Below are positions 1 to 6,297 of a DNA stretch of 6,510 bases, piece by piece (within the stretch, counting starts at the first letter, position 1; every line of letters begins with the position of its first letter). A program made the translations under genes and the position numbers. Below the pieces are notes generated by a model, which saw only the letters and a list, made by a program, of their open reading frames with translations, did no database searches and was not told the origin of the DNA. The stretch spans positions 1-6,510 of the forward strand of contig CALERA010000100.1 in NCBI GenBank assembly GCA_937908275.1. Direction: 5' to 3'. Source of the stretch: an uncultured Desulfarculaceae bacterium. GTDB lineage: Bacteria > Desulfobacterota > Desulfarculia > Desulfarculales > Desulfarculaceae.

Positions 1-168
1 GCCTCCGGCCAGCCCTTCATGACCTCCGGCTGCCCCGGGGCCGACGGCCAGGTGGCCTGCAACCGGCCGTTCGGCAACGAGAAGCCCGGCAACGACCTGC
101 GCAACTATCCCTTCGCCCTCAACGCCGAGGACATCGCCCTGGTCCGCCAGCAGCTTGTCCAATACTAG
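1..168 (+). CDS. C-terminal end of a probable radical SAM protein (5' truncated)
   Basis: Frame 1 is open from the window edge to a TAG at 166-168, giving the last 55 residues of a protein whose start lies outside the window. Codon use (third position mostly G or C) matches the neighbouring real genes, which supports it as coding. The tail contains TSGCP at residues 8-12 of the fragment, a second Cys in ACNRPFGNEKPG (19-30), then LRNYPF (33-38) and a short helix ending VRQQLVQY. A Cys-Pro, Cys-Asn-Arg-Pro and Asn-Tyr-Pro succession of this kind is, from memory, found at the C-terminus of biotin-synthase-like radical SAM proteins, where the two cysteines could bind an accessory Fe-S cluster. 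The CxxxCxxC core that would prove this is not in the window, so the family call is tentative and no substrate can be named. It seems functionally unrelated to the downstream protease cluster, from which it is separated by an inverted repeat and about 300 bases. Confidence 0.45.
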   Translation, partial: ASGQPFMTSGCPGADGQVACNRPFGNEKPGNDLRNYPFALNAEDIALVRQQLVQY

Positions 169-174
169 GACGCT

Positions 175-210
175 CCCGGCCCGGCTCGGTCCGCCCGGGA
201 CCGGGCCGGG
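175..210 (+). terminator. GC-rich inverted repeat after the upstream gene, possible terminator
   Basis: CCCGGCCCGG (175-184) and CCGGGCCGGG (201-210) are perfect 10-base complementary arms separated by 16 bases, and the stem begins only 6 bases after the TAG. In the loop, TCC (190-192) can pair with GGA (198-200) to extend the structure with a bulge. The position fits a transcript end. There is no T-tract afterwards (the next bases are GGCCGGTCCC), so it is not a classical intrinsic terminator; it could be a T-less terminator, an mRNA 3' end barrier, or only a by-product of very high G+C. Confidence 0.4.
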
Positions 211-383
211 GCCGGTCCCTCCAGTCCCCCCGGTCCTGCCCCTGGGACAAATCCGCCGGAAAAGCGCCCCCCGCGCTTGACACCACCGTTTCAGGCCCCA
301 TCCTTTTTACTGATGGCAGCAAACGCCGCCGGTTTTGGGCGCGCGTGGGGCCGCAAAGGGGTCCTGGGACGGAGAAAGTCATG

Positions 384-412
384 TTGCAGGGCGCTCGGGC
401 AGATGATATATG
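384..412 (+). promoter_or_regulatory. Candidate sigma70-type promoter of tig
   Basis: TTGCAG (384-389) is followed after exactly 17 bases by TATATG (407-412), and the -10 is preceded by TGA (404-406), an extended -10 arrangement. The surroundings are clearly less GC-rich than the rest of the gap. A second possible -10, TATGAT (415-420), is nearer consensus but has no -35 at usual distance. Initiation near 419-428 would give a leader of about 45-50 bases before the tig ATG. The element resembles another one at 1722-1750 upstream of clpP. Assignment is by sequence only. Confidence 0.45.
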
Positions 413-470
413 CTTATGATTTCCCGAGTCTGTAACGGTAGCTCACCGCCCCTTTGCGAGGATTAGGGTC

Positions 471-1796
471 ATGAAAGCCAGTTTCGAGGAGCTCAGCTCA
501 GTGCAGCGCCGCGTCACCGTCGAGGTGCCGGCGGCAGATGTTGACCGCACCCTGGATGGTCTGTACAAGCGCTTGGCCCGCCAGGCCAAGATTCGCGGCT
601 TCCGTCCTGGCAAGGTGCCCCGCAGCATCCTGGAAAAATACTACGCGCCCCAGATCCTGGCCGAGGCGGCCGAGGCGCTGATCAGCGACAGCTACACCAA
701 GGCCCTGGAGGAGACCAAGCTGGATCCGGTGGCCCAGCCCGACTTCGACTTCGGCCTGCCGGTCGCCGGCCAGGACTACACCTTCACCGTGACCCTGGAC
801 GTCAAGCCCGAGTTCGAGCTGGACGCCGCCCTGTACAAGGGCCTCAAGCTCCAGGAGCCCAAGCTGGAGGTCACCGACGAGGAGATCGCCAAGCGCCTGG
901 AGGCCCTGGCCGAGCGCCAGGCCATGCTGGCCCCCCTGGACGCCCCCCGCCCGGCCCAGACCGGCGACGTGGTGATCATCGATTACCAGTCCAACAAGGG
1001 CGGCCAGCCGGTCACCGGCGGCGCGGCCGAAAACGTCGAGGTGGAGTTGGGCAAGGGCAACGTGCCCGAGGAGATCGAGGTGGCCCTCTTGCGGGCCGAG
1101 CCCGGCCAGGAGGTCAAGACCACGGTCCACTACGACGACCAGGCCGGCAACCCCGAGCTCAAGGACGAGGACGTGGAGTTCGTCATCCAGGTCAAGGACG
1201 TCAAGCGCAAGCTGGCCCCGGAGATCGACGACGATTTCGCGCGCTCCCTGAGCCCGGAGTTCGAGACCCTGGAAGTGCTCAAGGACCGCATCCGCAATGA
1301 TCTAGATGAGATGTTCCAGGACCAGCGCGACGTGGCCGTGCGCAACCAGATCATGGAGCAGATCCGCGAGCTGGGCCAGTTCGACGTGCCGGCCACCCTG
1401 GTGACCGCCGAGGCCAAGTCCATGCTGGAGGACTTCAAGACCCGCCTGCGCCGTCAGGGCCTGGACCCGGCCGAGGCGGGGCTGGACGACGCCAAGCTCC
1501 TGACGGACTTCCAGGAGCAGGCCCAGAAGAAGGTCCGCGCCGGCATCGTCCTGGGCCGGATTTCCGACCAGGAAAAGGTTGACGTGACCCCCGAGGATGT
1601 CGATAAGGAGATAGAGAAGGCGGCGTCGCGGATGGGGCAGCCCGCGCAGATCATCAAAGAAATGTACATGAAAAACAACATGATGCCCACGCTGCACGCC
1701 CGCCTTCTGGAAGAAAAGACTTTGCAGGCGATTAGGGCCGATGCTATCATTGAAGCAGTCGACCCCACCCAACTGGCTTCCATGACTAACGAATAG
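471..1796 (+). CDS. tig: Trigger factor, ribosome-associated chaperone
   Basis: This 441-residue protein has trigger factor length and layout. The N-terminal ribosome-binding domain (about 1-145) carries GFRPGKVPR at 43-51, the loop that docks on ribosomal protein L23 at the exit tunnel. A FKBP-like domain follows (about 150-245; GDVVIIDY at 165-172), then the long helical C-terminal chaperone domain (about 250-441), which cradles nascent chains in the cytoplasm. The FKBP domain looks degenerate: where active relatives have a F-I-P-G-F-E type motif after LGxG, this protein has LGKGNVPEEIE (193-203), so prolyl isomerase activity may be weak or lost while chaperone function should remain. The ATG at 471 is supported by GAGGA 8 bases upstream and by the family-typical start MKASFEELSS. 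clpP starts 35 bases after the stop, as is usual for this cluster. The last ~80 codons use noticeably more A/T-ending codons than the middle of the gene, and a candidate clpP promoter lies there. Confidence 0.97.
   Translation: MKASFEELSSVQRRVTVEVPAADVDRTLDGLYKRLARQAKIRGFRPGKVPRSILEKYYAPQILAEAAEALISDSYTKALEETKLDPVAQPDFDFGLPVAGQDYTFTVTLDVKPEFELDAALYKGLKLQEPKLEVTDEEIAKRLEALAERQAMLAPLDAPRPAQTGDVVIIDYQSNKGGQPVTGGAAENVEVELGKGNVPEEIEVALLRAEPGQEVKTTVHYDDQAGNPELKDEDVEFVIQVKDVKRKLAPEIDDDFARSLSPEFETLEVLKDRIRNDLDEMFQDQRDVAVRNQIMEQIRELGQFDVPATLVTAEAKSMLEDFKTRLRRQGLDPAEAGLDDAKLLTDFQEQAQKKVRAGIVLGRISDQEKVDVTPEDVDKEIEKAASRMGQPAQIIKEMYMKNNMMPTLHARLLEEKTLQAIRADAIIEAVDPTQLASMTNE
1722..1750 (+). promoter_or_regulatory. 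Candidate internal promoter for clpP-clpX inside the 3' end of tig
   Basis: TTGCAG (1722-1727), a 17-base spacer, then TGC (1742-1744) directly followed by TATCAT (1745-1750) makes an extended -10 promoter candidate, with five of six -10 bases matching TATAAT. The -35 matches consensus only in TTG. An A-rich stretch, AAGAAAAGA, lies just upstream (1711-1719). Initiation near 1757 would leave a ~75-base leader before clpP. The element overlaps tig codons for residues 418-427, where unusual codons such as AGG, GCT and ATT are used. It matches the tig promoter candidate at 19 of 29 ungapped positions. Confidence 0.45.
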
Positions 1797-1831
1797 CGTA
1801 CGGACCGCCGGACGCGAGGGGACCGCCTCAA

Positions 1832-2422
1832 ATGACCTTAATTCCGTTTGTCATCGAGCACACCAGCCGCGGCGAGCGCTCCTACGACATCTACTCGCGG
1901 CTGCTCAAGGACCGCATCGTCATGCTGGGCTCCACCATCGACGATATGGTGGCCAACGTCATCATCGCCCAGTTGCTCTTCCTGGAGGCCGACGACCCCA
2001 GCAAGGACATCCACATGTACATCAACTCCCCGGGCGGCGTGGTGACCGCGGGGTTGGCCATCTACGACACCATGCAGTACATCAAGCCCAAGGTCAGCAC
2101 CCTGTGCCTGGGCCAGGCCAGCTCCATGGGCGCGCTTCTGCTGGCCGCCGGCGAAAAGGGCATGCGCTACACCCTGCCCCACAGCCGCATCCTGATCCAT
2201 CAGCCCATGGGCGGCTTCTCGGGCCAGGCCACCGACATCGACATCCATGCCCGCGAGATCCTCAAAATGCGCGAGGAGCTCAACCAGATACTGGCCAACC
2301 ACACTGGGCAGCCGTTGGAAAAAATCGCCGCCGACACCGAGCGCGACTACTTCATGAGCGGCGAGTCTGCCCTGGAATACGGCATCATTGACAAGGTGAT
2401 CGCCCATCGCGAGGGTGCCTGA
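1832..2422 (+). CDS. clpP: ATP-dependent Clp protease proteolytic subunit ClpP
   Basis: ClpP is the serine peptidase that forms a double-heptamer chamber and cuts polypeptides threaded in by ClpX (or ClpA/ClpC) in the cytoplasm. The 196-residue product is full length for the family. The catalytic triad is intact: Ser98 in GQASSMGA, His123 in ILIHQPMGG, and Asp172 in TERDYFMS. The oxyanion-side motif NSPGG is at 65-69. The N-terminus (MTLIPFVIEHTSRGERSYDIYSRLL) begins almost directly at the mature axial-loop sequence, so there is little or no propeptide, unlike E. coli ClpP. The ATG at 1832 follows GAGGGG (1816-1821) with a 10-base spacer and fits the conserved N-terminus. It lies 35 bases after tig and 45 bases before clpX, so the three are probably co-transcribed, with possible extra input from a promoter inside tig. 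Confidence 0.98.
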   Translation: MTLIPFVIEHTSRGERSYDIYSRLLKDRIVMLGSTIDDMVANVIIAQLLFLEADDPSKDIHMYINSPGGVVTAGLAIYDTMQYIKPKVSTLCLGQASSMGALLLAAGEKGMRYTLPHSRILIHQPMGGFSGQATDIDIHAREILKMREELNQILANHTGQPLEKIAADTERDYFMSGESALEYGIIDKVIAHREGA

Positions 2423-2437
2423 GGCGTCACCGCGACC

Positions 2438-2451
2438 CCTGCCCCGGCAGG
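2438..2451 (+). other. Small hairpin next to the clpX ribosome binding site
   Basis: CCTGC (2438-2442) and GCAGG (2447-2451) form a 5-bp stem with a CCCG loop in the clpP-clpX gap. The 3' arm ends one base before the clpX ribosome binding site GGAGG (2453-2457). It is too small and lacks a T-tract, so it is not expected to stop transcription; it might modulate ribosome access or protect the mRNA end. It could be chance in GC-rich DNA. Confidence 0.25.
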
Positions 2452-2467
2452 CGGAGGCCAAAGCTAG

Positions 2468-3721
2468 ATGACCAAGAAGACCAATGGCAAGGGATCGGAT
2501 CTGGTTTGCTCCTTCTGCGGCAAGAGCCAGGACGAAGTCAAGAAGCTCATCGCCGGACCATCGGTGTACATCTGCGATGAATGCATCGAGCTGTGCAACG
2601 AGATCATCGAGGAGGAATACCAGAAGGAGGAGGCCGCTTCCCGGGTCTCCATCCCCAAGCCCCGCGAGATCAAGTCCATCATCGATGAGTACGTGATCGA
2701 GCAGGAGCGGGCCAAGAAAATTCTGGCCGTGGCCGTGCACAACCACTACAAGCGCATCGAGAGCCGGGTGGAGATGGGCGGCGTGGAGCTGCAGAAGAGC
2801 AACATCATGCTCATCGGCCCCACCGGCAGCGGCAAGACCCTGCTGGCCCAGACCCTGGCCAAGATTCTCAACGTCCCCTTCACCATCGCCGACGCCACCA
2901 CCCTGACCGAGGCCGGCTACGTGGGCGAGGACGTGGAGAACATCATCCTGAACTTGCTGCAGGCCGCGGACTACGACGTGGAGAAGGCCCAGCGGGGCAT
3001 CGTCTACATCGACGAGATCGACAAGATCGCCCGCAAGAGCGAGAACCCCTCCATCACCCGCGACGTCAGCGGCGAGGGCGTGCAGCAGGCCCTGTTGAAG
3101 ATCATCGAGGGCACCATGGCCAGCGTGCCGCCCAAGGGCGGGCGCAAGCATCCGCAGCAGGAGTTCGTCAAGGTGGACACCACCAACATCCTGTTCGTCT
3201 GCGGCGGCGCCTTCGTGGGCCTGGACAAGCTGATCAAGAACCGGGTGGGGGCCAAGACCCTGGGCTTCACCGCCAACGTCTCCGACCGCCAGGAGGAGAT
3301 GCCCCTGGGCGAGGTGCTGGCCCGCTGCCAGCCCGAGGACCTGATCCGCTTCGGCCTCATCCCCGAGTTCGTGGGCCGGCTGCCGGTGGTGGCCACCCTG
3401 GACGAGCTGAGCGAGGAGGCCATGATCCGCATCCTGCGCGAGCCCAAGAACGCCCTGACCAAGCAATACGCCAAGCTGTTCGAGTTCGAGGGCGTGGAGC
3501 TGAAGTTCACCGACGAGGCCCTCAAGGCCGTGGCCAAGGAGGCGCTGTCGCGCAAGAGCGGCGCCCGCGGCCTGCGCTCCATCCTGGAGTCGGCCATGCT
3601 GGACATCATGTACGACCTGCCCTCCCTGAAGGACGTGCAGGAGTGCGTGATCGGCGAGGAAGTCATCACCCGCGGCGAGGAGCCCCTGCTGCTCTACTCC
3701 AAGCAGGCCGAGTACGCCTAG
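2468..3721 (+). CDS. clpX: ATP-dependent Clp protease ATP-binding subunit ClpX
   Basis: ClpX is the hexameric AAA+ unfoldase that recognises substrates (for example ssrA-tagged proteins), unfolds them using ATP and passes them into ClpP. The 417-residue length is typical. The N-terminal zinc-binding domain has the four cysteines C14, C17, C36 and C39 (CSFC...CDEC), used for dimerisation and adaptor or substrate docking. The AAA+ module has Walker A GPTGSGKT at 117-124 (Lys123), pore-1 loop GYVGED with Tyr151, Walker B VYIDE ending in Glu183, the RKH pore loop at 226-228, an arginine finger in PEFVGR (Arg304) and sensor-2 GARGLR (Arg367). The ClpP-docking loop reads LGF (265-267) instead of the more usual IGF, a conservative change. 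The ATG at 2468 is preceded by GGAGG (2453-2457) with a 10-base spacer. It follows clpP by 45 bases, consistent with one transcript. Every key residue is present, so it should be active. Confidence 0.98.
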   Translation: MTKKTNGKGSDLVCSFCGKSQDEVKKLIAGPSVYICDECIELCNEIIEEEYQKEEAASRVSIPKPREIKSIIDEYVIEQERAKKILAVAVHNHYKRIESRVEMGGVELQKSNIMLIGPTGSGKTLLAQTLAKILNVPFTIADATTLTEAGYVGEDVENIILNLLQAADYDVEKAQRGIVYIDEIDKIARKSENPSITRDVSGEGVQQALLKIIEGTMASVPPKGGRKHPQQEFVKVDTTNILFVCGGAFVGLDKLIKNRVGAKTLGFTANVSDRQEEMPLGEVLARCQPEDLIRFGLIPEFVGRLPVVATLDELSEEAMIRILREPKNALTKQYAKLFEFEGVELKFTDEALKAVAKEALSRKSGARGLRSILESAMLDIMYDLPSLKDVQECVIGEEVITRGEEPLLLYSKQAEYA

Positions 3722-3768
3722 CCTGCCGTCATGATCCACGCCCGGGGCGCGACCAAAACCTTTGACCA

Positions 3769-3800
3769 GCCGGGCGGCGCTCTCCCAAGCGCCGCCCGGC
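3769..3800 (+). terminator. Perfect 13-bp GC hairpin between clpX and lon, possible terminator or attenuator
   Basis: GCCGGGCGGCGCT (3769-3781) and AGCGCCGCCCGGC (3788-3800) are perfectly complementary and separated by a 6-base loop, CTCCCA. Two more C-G pairs (3766-3767 with 3802-3803) can form beyond one A/G mismatch. The hairpin starts 47 bases after the clpX stop and ends 100 bases before lon. No T-tract follows, so it does not meet the classical intrinsic terminator rule. Such a stable structure could still terminate part of the clpX transcript, stabilise its 3' end or separate clpX and lon expression. Confidence 0.55.
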
Positions 3801-3888
3801 GGGCCAATCGAGAAGGCCCCGAGGTGGAATCCGGCCCTTGCGCCCCTCGTTCCTGGACATGCTTATCAAGCGCGACCCCCTGCGCCTG

Positions 3889-3895
3889 AGAGGTG
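3889..3895 (+). promoter_or_regulatory. Ribosome binding site that sets the lon start
   Basis: AGAGGTG lies 5 bases before ATG 3901 (7 bases from its central GG), good Shine-Dalgarno spacing. The same frame is open back to a TTG at 3838, with GAGGTGG 10 bases ahead of it, and there is an in-frame ATG at 3859 with no ribosome binding site. The residues added by those starts (containing KRDPLRLRGAN) do not look like family sequence, whereas 3901 gives the expected short lead-in to PLLPLRDIVVFP. The 3901 start is therefore preferred. Confidence 0.7.
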
Positions 3896-3900
3896 CGAAC

Positions 3901-6297
3901 ATGCATGCGCCCTTGTTACCGCTTCGTGACATCGTGGTCTTCCCCCATATGGTGGCCCCCCTCTTCGTGGGCCGGGAGAAGTCCGTGGCGGCCCTGGAAT
4001 ACGCCATGGAGCACGATCGCACCATTTTCCTGGCCACCCAGCGCGAGGCGCGGGTGGACGAGCCGGGCCAGGACGACATCTACCGCCTGGGCACCATCAG
4101 CACCGTGCTGCAACTGCTGCGCCTGCCCGACGGCACGGTCAAGGCCCTGATCGAGGGCAAGGAGCGGGCCACCATCCGCCAGTTCCTGCCCCACCCGGAA
4201 CTGTTCCTGGTGGAGGTGGAGCCCCTGGCCGAGGGTCTGCCGGCCGACCTGGAGTCCGAGGCCCTGATGCGCTCGGTCAACTCCGGCTTCGAGCAATACG
4301 CCAAGCTGCAGAAGAAGATCCCCCAGGAAGTCCTGCTCAGCGTCTCGGCCATCACCGCGCCGGGCCTGCTGGCCGACACCGTGGTGGGGCATCTGCCCTT
4401 CAAGCTGGAGGACAAGCAGCAGCTCCTGGAGATCATCGAACCCAACCGCCGCCTGGAGCGCCTTTATGAGCTGATGCGGGCGGAGATCGAGATCCTGCAG
4501 ATCGAGCAGCGCATCAAGAGCCGGGTCAAGCGCCAGATGGAGAAGACCCAGCGCGAGTACTACCTCAACGAGCAGATGCGCGCGATCCAGAAGGAAATGG
4601 GCGAGAAGGACGACTCCAAGAGCGAGGCCAAGGAGCTGGAGGAGAAGCTCAAGGCCAAGCGCCTGCCCCGGGACGCCGCCGAGAAGGTCCGCGCCGAGCT
4701 GAAGAAGCTCAAGATGATGTCGCCCATGAGCGCCGAGGCCACCGTGGTGCGCAACTACGTGGACTGGCTGCTGGGCATCCCCTGGAACGAGCGCACCCGG
4801 GACAAGCTGGAGATCAAGGAGGCCAAGGCCATCCTGGACGAGGACCACTACGGCCTGGAGAAGCCCAAGGAGCGCATCCTGGAGTTCCTGGCGGTGCAGG
4901 CCATGGTGCGCAAGATCAAGGGCCCCATCCTCTGCTTCGTGGGCCCCCCTGGGGTGGGCAAGACCAGCCTGGCCCGCTCCATCGCCCGGGCCATGGGGCG
5001 CAACTTCATCCGGGTCTCCCTGGGCGGGGTGCGCGACGAGGCCGAGATCCGCGGTCACCGCCGCACCTACATCGGGGCCCTGCCCGGCAAGGTCATCCAG
5101 TCCATGCGCCGGGCCCGCTCGGTCAACCCGGTCTTCTGCCTGGACGAGGTGGACAAGATGTCCACCGACTTCCGGGGCGACCCCTCGGCCGCCCTGCTGG
5201 AGGTCCTGGACCCGGAGCAGAACTCCGCCTTCAACGACCATTACCTGGACGTGGACTACAACCTGTCCGAGGTGATGTTCATCACCACCGCCAACACCCT
5301 TTACTCCATCCCGGCCCCCCTGCAGGACCGCATGGAGATCATCCGCCTGCCCGGGTACACCGAGCTGGAGAAGCTGGCCATCGCCAAGCAGTTCCTCCTG
5401 ACCAAGCAGGCCAAGGCCAACGGCCTGAAGCCCGAGCAGGTGCAGTTGTCGGACAACGCCATCCTGGAGATCATCCAGCGCTACACCCGGGAGTCCGGGG
5501 TGCGCAACCTGGAGCGCGAGATCGCCGCCATCTGCCGCAAGGTGGTCAAGAAGCTGGTGGAGGAGGACGACCGCCAGGGGGTGGTCAAGATCAGCCGCAG
5601 CATGGTGGAGACCCACCTGGGGGTGCCCAAGTTCCGCTATGGCCTGCCCGAGGACGCGGACACCGTGGGCCTGGCCAACGGCCTGGCCTGGACCGAGGTG
5701 GGCGGCGACGTGCTGACCATCGAGGTGGTGATCCTGCCCGGCCGGGGCAAGCAGATGATCACCGGCAAGCTGGGCGAGGTGATGCAGGAGTCGGCCCAGG
5801 CGGCCCTGTCCTACGTGCGCTCCCGGGGCCGGGGCCTGGGCCTGCCCGAGGACTTCTACCGCCAGTTGGACATCCACATCCACGTGCCCGAGGGCGCCAC
5901 CCCCAAGGACGGACCCTCGGCCGGCATCACCCTGGCCACTGCCCTGGTCAGCGCCCTGACCCGCATCCCGGTGCGGGCCGACGTGGCCATGACCGGGGAG
6001 ATCACCCTGCGCGGCCGGGTGCTGCCCATTGGCGGCCTGCGCGAGAAGGTGCTGGCCGCCCACCGGGCCAACATCAAGAAGGTCCTGATCCCCAAGGAGA
6101 ACCAGAAGGATATCAAGGAAATCCCCGAGAAGGTGCTCAAGGCGGTGGAGCTGGTGCCGGTGGAGCACATGGACCAGGTGCTCAAGGAAGCCCTGGCCGT
6201 GGAGGACCCCGAGACCCTGTTCAAGGCCCCTCACGAGCCCTATTGCCTGCCCCTGGGCGGGGAGTCCGAGAAGTCCTCGGAGGTGGTGGCGCACTAA
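3901..6297 (+). CDS. lon: ATP-dependent protease Lon (LonA type)
   Basis: Lon is a homohexameric cytoplasmic AAA+ serine protease that degrades misfolded and short-lived regulatory proteins. From ATG 3901 the product is 798 residues, close to E. coli Lon. It has the N-terminal substrate-binding domain (about 1-190, starting MHAPLLPLRDIVVFPHMV), a charged coiled-coil linker rich in Lys and Glu (about 195-275), and the AAA+ module. That module shows Walker A GPPGVGKTS at 348-356 (Lys354), pore-loop Tyr390 in RRTYIG, Walker B VFCLDE at 411-416 (Glu416), sensor-1 Asn465 in TTANT, arginine finger Arg477 in LQDRME and sensor-2 Arg535 in SGVRNLER. The protease domain has the Ser-Lys dyad Ser673 (PKDGPSAGI) and Lys716 (GGLREKVLAA), 43 residues apart as in E. 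coli Lon. A non-conserved hydrophilic tail of about 30 residues ends in SEKSSEVVAH. Lon follows clpX by 179 bases containing a strong hairpin, so it may be transcribed partly separately. A longer form from TTG 3838 (819 residues) is possible but less likely. Confidence 0.97.
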   Translation: MHAPLLPLRDIVVFPHMVAPLFVGREKSVAALEYAMEHDRTIFLATQREARVDEPGQDDIYRLGTISTVLQLLRLPDGTVKALIEGKERATIRQFLPHPELFLVEVEPLAEGLPADLESEALMRSVNSGFEQYAKLQKKIPQEVLLSVSAITAPGLLADTVVGHLPFKLEDKQQLLEIIEPNRRLERLYELMRAEIEILQIEQRIKSRVKRQMEKTQREYYLNEQMRAIQKEMGEKDDSKSEAKELEEKLKAKRLPRDAAEKVRAELKKLKMMSPMSAEATVVRNYVDWLLGIPWNERTRDKLEIKEAKAILDEDHYGLEKPKERILEFLAVQAMVRKIKGPILCFVGPPGVGKTSLARSIARAMGRNFIRVSLGGVRDEAEIRGHRRTYIGALPGKVIQSMRRARSVNPVFCLDEVDKMSTDFRGDPSAALLEVLDPEQNSAFNDHYLDVDYNLSEVMFITTANTLYSIPAPLQDRMEIIRLPGYTELEKLAIAKQFLLTKQAKANGLKPEQVQLSDNAILEIIQRYTRESGVRNLEREIAAICRKVVKKLVEEDDRQGVVKISRSMVETHLGVPKFRYGLPEDADTVGLANGLAWTEVGGDVLTIEVVILPGRGKQMITGKLGEVMQESAQAALSYVRSRGRGLGLPEDFYRQLDIHIHVPEGATPKDGPSAGITLATALVSALTRIPVRADVAMTGEITLRGRVLPIGGLREKVLAAHRANIKKVLIPKENQKDIKEIPEKVLKAVELVPVEHMDQVLKEALAVEDPETLFKAPHEPYCLPLGGESEKSSEVVAH

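Larger units (their letters stand above)
169..470. other. Intergenic region upstream of tig
   Basis: This 302-base gap holds no convincing gene: the open frames on the minus strand have codon use unlike the neighbours and no supporting start context. Its left part is extremely GC-rich and contains the inverted repeat at 175-210. The right part (about 370-425) becomes AT-richer and carries the candidate tig promoter. A TTGACA at 277-282 has no good -10 partner at usual spacing. A ribosome binding site GAGGA (458-462) lies 8 bases before the tig ATG. Confidence 0.7.

Noticed and set aside
277..282. Consensus -35-like TTGACA in the gap upstream of tig
   Set aside because: No acceptable -10 lies 15-19 bases downstream (ATCCTT at 300-305 is poor; TTTACT at 306-311 is 23 bases away), and a better pair exists at 384-412.
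298..316. CCATC (298-302) and GATGG (312-316) as a possible operator or hairpin
   Set aside because: Only 5 bp with a 9-base spacer and no further symmetry; expected by chance in a gap of this size.
2388..2393. TTGACA near the end of clpP as a promoter for clpX
   Set aside because: It encodes the conserved I-D-K segment of ClpP, and the sequence 15-19 bases downstream is GC-rich with no -10.
1838..3739. Very long minus-strand open frames opposite clpP-clpX, and similar ones opposite lon (3916-6429) and tig
   Set aside because: Their products are Leu-, Gly-, His- and Gln-rich low-complexity strings, the typical shadow of GC-rich genes with C/G third positions; no domain is recognisable.
3731..3889. 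52-codon ORF in the clpX-lon gap
   Set aside because: No ribosome binding site, composition unlike the neighbours, and it runs through the perfect hairpin.
3838..3900. Upstream in-frame TTG extension of lon
   Set aside because: The added residues do not resemble the Lon N-terminus, and ATG 3901 has the better ribosome binding site spacing; kept only as an alternative.
3911..3950. Sigma32-like boxes (CCTTGTT and CCCCATAT) at the start of lon
   Set aside because: The spacing is about 25 bases, too long, and the second box encodes the conserved FPHM of Lon.
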